Shown piece by piece: positions 5,801 through 6,163 of a DNA stretch of 6,163 nucleotides. Origin of the DNA: Sphingomonas sp. (GTDB lineage: Bacteria > Pseudomonadota > Alphaproteobacteria > Sphingomonadales > Sphingomonadaceae); the NCBI GenBank assembly GCA_030824725.1, contig JAPJRE010000251.1:1-6163 (forward strand). Reading direction: 5' to 3'. Below the pieces are notes generated by a model. That model was not told the origin of the DNA, did not search any database, and saw only the letters and a program-made list of their open reading frames with translations. The position numbers and the translations under genes were made by a program. How positions within the stretch are numbered: the stretch's first letter is position 1; each line of letters opens with the position of its first letter.

Positions 5801-6141
5801 GCAAGGATCAGGAGCCTCAAACCACCCCCGGCAAGGAACGCGCGCCGCGCTCCGGCTTCGTTCAGGTACGCGGCGCGCGGCAGAACAATCTCAAGAATGT
5901 CGACGTGGACGTGCCGCGCGACGCCTTCGTGGTGTTCACCGGCATATCCGGATCGGGCAAATCGAGCCTCGCTTTCGGCACCCTCTATGCCGAGGCACAG
6001 CGCCGCTATCTGGAATCGGTCGCGCCCTACGCCCGCCGCCTGATCGATCAGGCCGGTGTGCCGGAGGTTGACGCTATCGACGGGTTGCCTCCCGCAGTCG
6101 CGTTGCAGCTGACGTGCTCCCCAAAGCTCTACCAGTCATAA
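5797..6141 (+). pseudogene. UvrA2-class ATPase, N-terminal fragment interrupted by insertion
   Basis: Residues 21-104 match the start of UvrA proteins: VRGARQNNLKNVDVDVPRD (24-42), the Walker A region TGISGSGKSS (48-57, Lys55), then LYAEAQRRYLES (63-74). The wording FGTLYAEAQRRYLESVAPYA and DGLPPAVALQ is that of the shorter UvrA2-type paralogs rather than housekeeping UvrA (which has [20 protein letters not shown] and EGLSPAISIEQK). After Gln104 (codon 6106-6108) the family would continue with QQRG and then a Ser/Thr-rich stretch, but here it reads LTCSPKLYQS and stops at 6141. The frame therefore holds only 114 residues of what should be several hundred, without zinc module, signature motif or Walker B. 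The break coincides with the insertion-sequence-like end at 6110. The start ATG 5797 is 22 bases after uvrB, giving a 20-residue polar lead before the conserved part. As it stands it cannot be a working ATPase. Confidence 0.8.
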
Positions 6142-6163
6142 CTGGAGTCCGGGGTTGGTATGG
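6110..6163 (+). mobile_element. Left end of an insertion sequence (IS3-like?) disrupting the uvrA-like gene
   Basis: Protein similarity to UvrA stops at 6108, and from 6110 the DNA begins TGACGTGCTCCCCAAAG. The TG start and this TGAC(C/G)TGCTCCCC type of end resemble terminal repeats of IS3-family elements. Within it lies a dyad, CCAGT-CATA-ACTGG (6132-6145). An ATG at 6160 could be the start of an element gene, but only the codon is visible. The right end, target duplication and transposase are outside the window, so the family assignment is tentative. A recombination junction with unrelated DNA is the alternative. Confidence 0.5.

Noticed and set aside
5316..5804. 162-residue minus-strand frame over the end of uvrB and the uvrB-uvrA junction
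   Set aside because: It opposes conserved helicase motifs of UvrB and no recognisable protein family is visible.
1..6163. CRISPR array, tRNA, rRNA, riboswitch or replication origin
   Set aside because: No regularly spaced repeats, cloverleaf folds, rRNA-like sequence, iterons or known riboswitch cores were seen on either strand.

Overview
The window is a compact, GC-rich stretch of bacterial DNA with every convincing gene on the + strand. The protein families and codon choice suggest a proteobacterium. An alphaproteobacterium of the sphingomonad type is my best guess, but no rRNA or other phylogenetic marker is present to prove it. The ends look mobile. Positions 18-55 match the 38-bp terminal inverted repeat of a Tn3-family (Tn21-like) transposon whose body lies to the left of the window. 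From about position 6110 an insertion-sequence-like end cuts off the last gene. The cluster therefore sits in accessory DNA, possibly a plasmid or genomic island.

Layout: transposon end (18-55); a gene-free leader with a strong hairpin (56-232); S-formylglutathione hydrolase (233-1063); type II NADH dehydrogenase (1060-2418, ATGA overlap); a DUF3422 membrane protein (2390-3733, overlapping the previous gene); a possible 22-codon bridging ORF (3730-3798); a divergent UvrB (3798-5774); a possible 8-codon bridging ORF (5774-5800); and the N-terminus of a UvrA2-class ATPase (5797 to about 6109), interrupted by foreign DNA (about 6110-6163). Junctions are overlapping or short, and I see no convincing internal terminator. 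The simplest reading is one polycistronic unit with extensive translational coupling.

How the genes may work together (inference): S-formylglutathione hydrolase completes glutathione-dependent formaldehyde oxidation. The partner dehydrogenase, not in this window, produces NADH, which a type II NADH dehydrogenase can reoxidise. Formaldehyde damages DNA through crosslinks and adducts, and a dedicated UvrB/UvrA2 pair could process that damage. The whole would be a mobile formaldehyde-tolerance operon combining detoxification, redox disposal and repair. The UvrB is the most unusual protein: it keeps the helicase motifs, but its UvrA-binding patch, beta-hairpin base and UvrC-binding C-terminal motif all depart from the usual consensus. 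In this copy the UvrA-like gene appears to be broken.
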